Positions 5,750 to 7,765 of a stretch of DNA of 7,765 nt are shown here, piece after piece. The notes beneath the pieces were generated by a model. It did not search any database, was not told the DNA's origin, and was given only the letters and a program-made list of their open reading frames with translations. This DNA is from Actinomycetota bacterium (GTDB lineage: Bacteria > Actinomycetota > Acidimicrobiia > Acidimicrobiales > JAHWKP01), in assembly GCA_019347775.1 (NCBI GenBank), contig JAHWKP010000080.1, positions 1 through 7,765 on the forward strand. The letters are read 5' to 3'. The number at the start of each line of letters is the position of its first letter. Positions within the stretch are counted from its first letter, which is position 1. The position numbers were made by a program, and so were the translations under genes.

Positions 5750-7765
5750 CTACAGCTCGATCAGCTCGGCGCCTTCGAGATCGCGGTAGCGGTCGGGATC
5801 GCAGGTGAGCACGATCACCTGGCAGCCGCCGGTGGCCTCTGACAGAACCCGGGTGATGCCCCGGCGCCGCTCGGGGTCGCTGAACCCGAGCGTGTCGTCG
5901 AGCACCAGGGGAGCGCCGGCGCCGTCGCGGGCAGCCAGCGAGGCGCACGCCACCCGGCCGATCAGAGCCAGCTGCTCGCGGGCGCCGGCCGACAGGTCCG
6001 CCACCGGCACGGTCGAGCCGTTGAGCCGGCGCTTGGCGACGGTGAGGTCGTGGTCCATCTCGACCGAGAAGCTCGGTCCGAGCAGGGTGCGCCCCAACTC
6101 CTCGATGCGGGTACGGAACGGGTCGCGGTAGGCCATCTCCGCGTTCTTGCGGTGGTGATCGAGAACGGTCCACAGCCGGTTAGCCGCCCCCGCCCGTCGC
6201 TTCTCGCGCTCGGCCTCGGCGACGGCCGCGTCCCGCGCTGCCAGCGCGTCCTGGAGCCGGGTGTGGAGCCCCTGGTCGCTCATCAACCGGGCTTTGGCGG
6301 CCAGGCCCGCCAACTGTTCGCGGGCGTCGTCGCGCTGGCGTTCGAGATCGGCCAGCTTGCGCTCGAGGGCGTCCACTCGGTCGACGATCGAGTCGGTGCT
6401 CAGCTCCTTGACCGCGAACTCGGCGCCGTCGAGCGCCCTCCGCGCAGTAGCGGCAGTCGCCTGGCTCTCGGCCAGCGTGGCGTCGAGGGCTGCGTCTTCG
6501 GTTGCGGACCGGGCCTCGGCTAGAGCGGCCTCCTCCCGGGCGACCGCCTCGCGCGCCGCGGCCAGCAGAGCGACGGCCTTCTCGTGCCGGGCGTTCAGCG
6601 CGTCGAGCGCGGACCCCGCCTCGTTGGCCTTGCGTTCCAATTCGGTCGCGGCTGATCGCGCTTCGGCGGCGGCTTCGGCCGCCGCGAGCGCTTGGCTGCG
6701 GGCCTCCTCGGGAGAGATCGTGGTCTCGCGGGGTTCCAGGGCTGCCAGTTGCCCCTCGACGTCGGCGATGGAGGCGTCCAGCCGCTCGGCGATCGCCTGT
6801 TCCTGAGCGCGGGCTTCGACGCCGAGGCGCTCGACCACCTCGCCCGGTGACAGAGAGATACGGAGCACGCCAGGGACTTCGATCGTGCCGGCGCGGTCGA
6901 CCGAGAGATCCAGACGCTCGCCGCGCGGGAGGGCCCGACTGGTTCCGTCGACCAGAACCGTGGTGTCGGAAAGGGCCTCGATCTCGGCGGACGGAATGGA
7001 GGTGTCCTGCTCGGCGCGGGACCGAGCCAGCGCCGCCTCCCGCTGGGACTTCATGAGATCGAGCTGTTCCGACAGTTCGGCGACCTTCAGTTCGGCCGCC
7101 GCCTTCTGCGCTATCGCCGAGAGTTGGTCGGACTTGAGGGTCGCCGCCTCCGCGGCGCGGGTCGCTTCGTCGACCAGCGCAGCCGCCTGAGCCCGCGCCG
7201 GCGCCTCGCCCTCATCGGCGGCCGCCACGCCGTCAGCCTGCGCGGTCAATTGCGCGACGCGCTCGGTCAGCTCCTGTCGCTTGGCCACGGCGGCCTCGGC
7301 CGTCTCCAGCCGGGCCTCGGCCGCTTCGGCCCGCACCGCGGCCTGCGCCAGCGCCTGCTCGGCCGCCTTCTGAAGGACCGGGTCGAAGGTCGTCTCGATC
7401 TCGACATCGGCGGATTCCAGCAGGTGCAGGAAACGATCCTGCGCGCCCTCCTCCATGATCCAGTCGGCGAAGGCGCCGCCGGCGCGCGCCGCCGCGCTGT
7501 CGCTGAGCACGGCGGGGTTGGCGAGCGCTTCGATCGTCTCGGCCTGGGTGAGGTGTCCCTGCTCCTCCATCAGGCGGATGATGACGCTGGCGCGCCCCTG
7601 CGCCTGGGCGAGGTCGTTGGTCGGGGCGTAGCGGGACGGCGCGCGAAGAAGCCCGGCCAGCATCGCCGCCTCGGCCGGGCCGACGATGCGGGCCGACTTG
7701 CCGAAATAGCGCTGCGCCGCCGCCTCGAGCCCGAAGGTCCCGGCGCCGAGATAGACGCGATTGAG
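5750..7765 (-). CDS. Hybrid ORF, 5' open: PBP1A fragment fused in frame to the C-terminal part of a YhaN/SMC-like ATPase
   Basis: The frame runs in from the window edge, with 671 residues visible; the ATG at 7663 is internal to a conserved domain. Residues 1-140 are a class A PBP: the glycosyltransferase-51 end (NRVYLGAGTFGLEAAAQRYF, EAAMLAGLLRAPSRYAPTN, AQGR) and the start of the transpeptidase half (VEIETTFDPVLQKAAEQAL), alphaproteobacterial in style. From about 141 it becomes an Ala/Glu-rich coiled coil with a central beta-like insert (about residues 265-305: VLVDGTSRALPRGE, PGVLRISLSPGE), a second coiled coil, then LDHHRKNAEMAYRDPFRTRI and an ATPase C-half: signature LSAGAREQLALIG, Walker B PLVLDDTLGFSDPERR, and VIVLTCDPDRY. 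This matches YhaN/COG4717-like ATPases, which usually work with an SbcD-type nuclease. No Walker A and no PBP active-site serine motif is present, so neither enzyme is complete. It is probably a chimeric join near 7335-7345. Confidence 0.8.
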   Translation of the reverse strand, partial: LNRVYLGAGTFGLEAAAQRYFGKSARIVGPAEAAMLAGLLRAPSRYAPTNDLAQAQGRASVIIRLMEEQGHLTQAETIEALANPAVLSDSAAARAGGAFADWIMEEGAQDRFLHLLESADVEIETTFDPVLQKAAEQALAQAAVRAEAAEARLETAEAAVAKRQELTERVAQLTAQADGVAAADEGEAPARAQAAALVDEATRAAEAATLKSDQLSAIAQKAAAELKVAELSEQLDLMKSQREAALARSRAEQDTSIPSAEIEALSDTTVLVDGTSRALPRGERLDLSVDRAGTIEVPGVLRISLSPGEVVERLGVEARAQEQAIAERLDASIADVEGQLAALEPRETTISPEEARSQALAAAEAAAEARSAATELERKANEAGSALDALNARHEKAVALLAAAREAVAREEAALAEARSATEDAALDATLAESQATAATARRALDGAEFAVKELSTDSIVDRVDALERKLADLERQRDDAREQLAGLAAKARLMSDQGLHTRLQDALAARDAAVAEAEREKRRAGAANRLWTVLDHHRKNAEMAYRDPFRTRIEELGRTLLGPSFSVEMDHDLTVAKRRLNGSTVPVADLSAGAREQLALIGRVACASLAARDGAGAPLVLDDTLGFSDPERRRGITRVLSEATGGCQVIVLTCDPDRYRDLEGAELIEL

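Noticed and set aside
6050..7190. Plus-strand ORFs opposite the ATPase coiled coil
   Set aside because: They are Ala/Ser/Arg-rich shadows of Ala/Glu-rich codons, with no recognisable motifs.
5750..7663. ATG at 7663 as the true start of the last gene
   Set aside because: The 34 codons before it encode a conserved glycosyltransferase-51 segment (NRVYLGAGT...YFGK), so the Met is internal and the ORF is open at the window end.

Overview
The window is GC-rich DNA that reads best as an actinobacterial chromosome fragment, possibly Acidimicrobiia-like. The evidence is a secreted protein with three cell-wall-binding type 2 repeats, an amphi-Trp protein, Thr-rich surface proteins, a YhaN/SMC-like ATPase and an RNase P RNA whose GACCGC and AGATGGATGG stretches resemble actinobacterial ones. 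The class-level assignment is inference.

Layout, left to right. (1) At 3-740 (+) an open frame enters from outside the window. It begins as a DUF1269-type Gly-rich membrane protein and continues in frame as the C-terminal TPR-like half of an ECF42-type (COG4941) sigma factor. An 82-residue amphi-Trp protein (737-985) overlaps its stop. (2) At 1098-2321 (+) there is a probable two-gene operon: a single-pass protein with a Thr-rich stalk and a small exported domain, then a four-helix membrane protein with four predicted extracytoplasmic cysteines. (3) At 2363-2701 (-) lies rnpB, a nearly complete type A RNase P RNA in which helix P18 appears to be missing. (4) At 2758-4088 (-) are two tandemly duplicated secreted proteins with a conserved ECKDC motif. 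A similar promoter-like block precedes each. (5) At 4249-5745 (+) is the cell-wall-binding repeat protein, with two C-terminal Cys-paired repeats and a likely leaderless GTG start. (6) At 5750-7765 (-) a long open frame has a 3' part encoding the coiled coil and C-terminal ATPase half of a YhaN/SMC-like protein. Its 5' part encodes a piece of a class A penicillin-binding protein (PBP1A, alphaproteobacterial in flavour).

The ends matter most for interpretation. Both terminal ORFs join two unrelated families in frame, each within a few hundred bases of a window edge, and each join removes essential parts: the sigma-2/sigma-4 regions of the sigma factor, the Walker A half of the ATPase and the transpeptidase half of the PBP. 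I judge assembly or amplification chimerism more likely than two real fusions, but the sequence cannot decide this. The central part, about 250-7330, looks coherent: cell-envelope and secreted proteins around rnpB. I found no tRNA, CRISPR array, transposase, phage gene or recognisable defence system. The more original biological leads are the P18-less RNase P RNA and the duplicated secreted-protein/promoter units.
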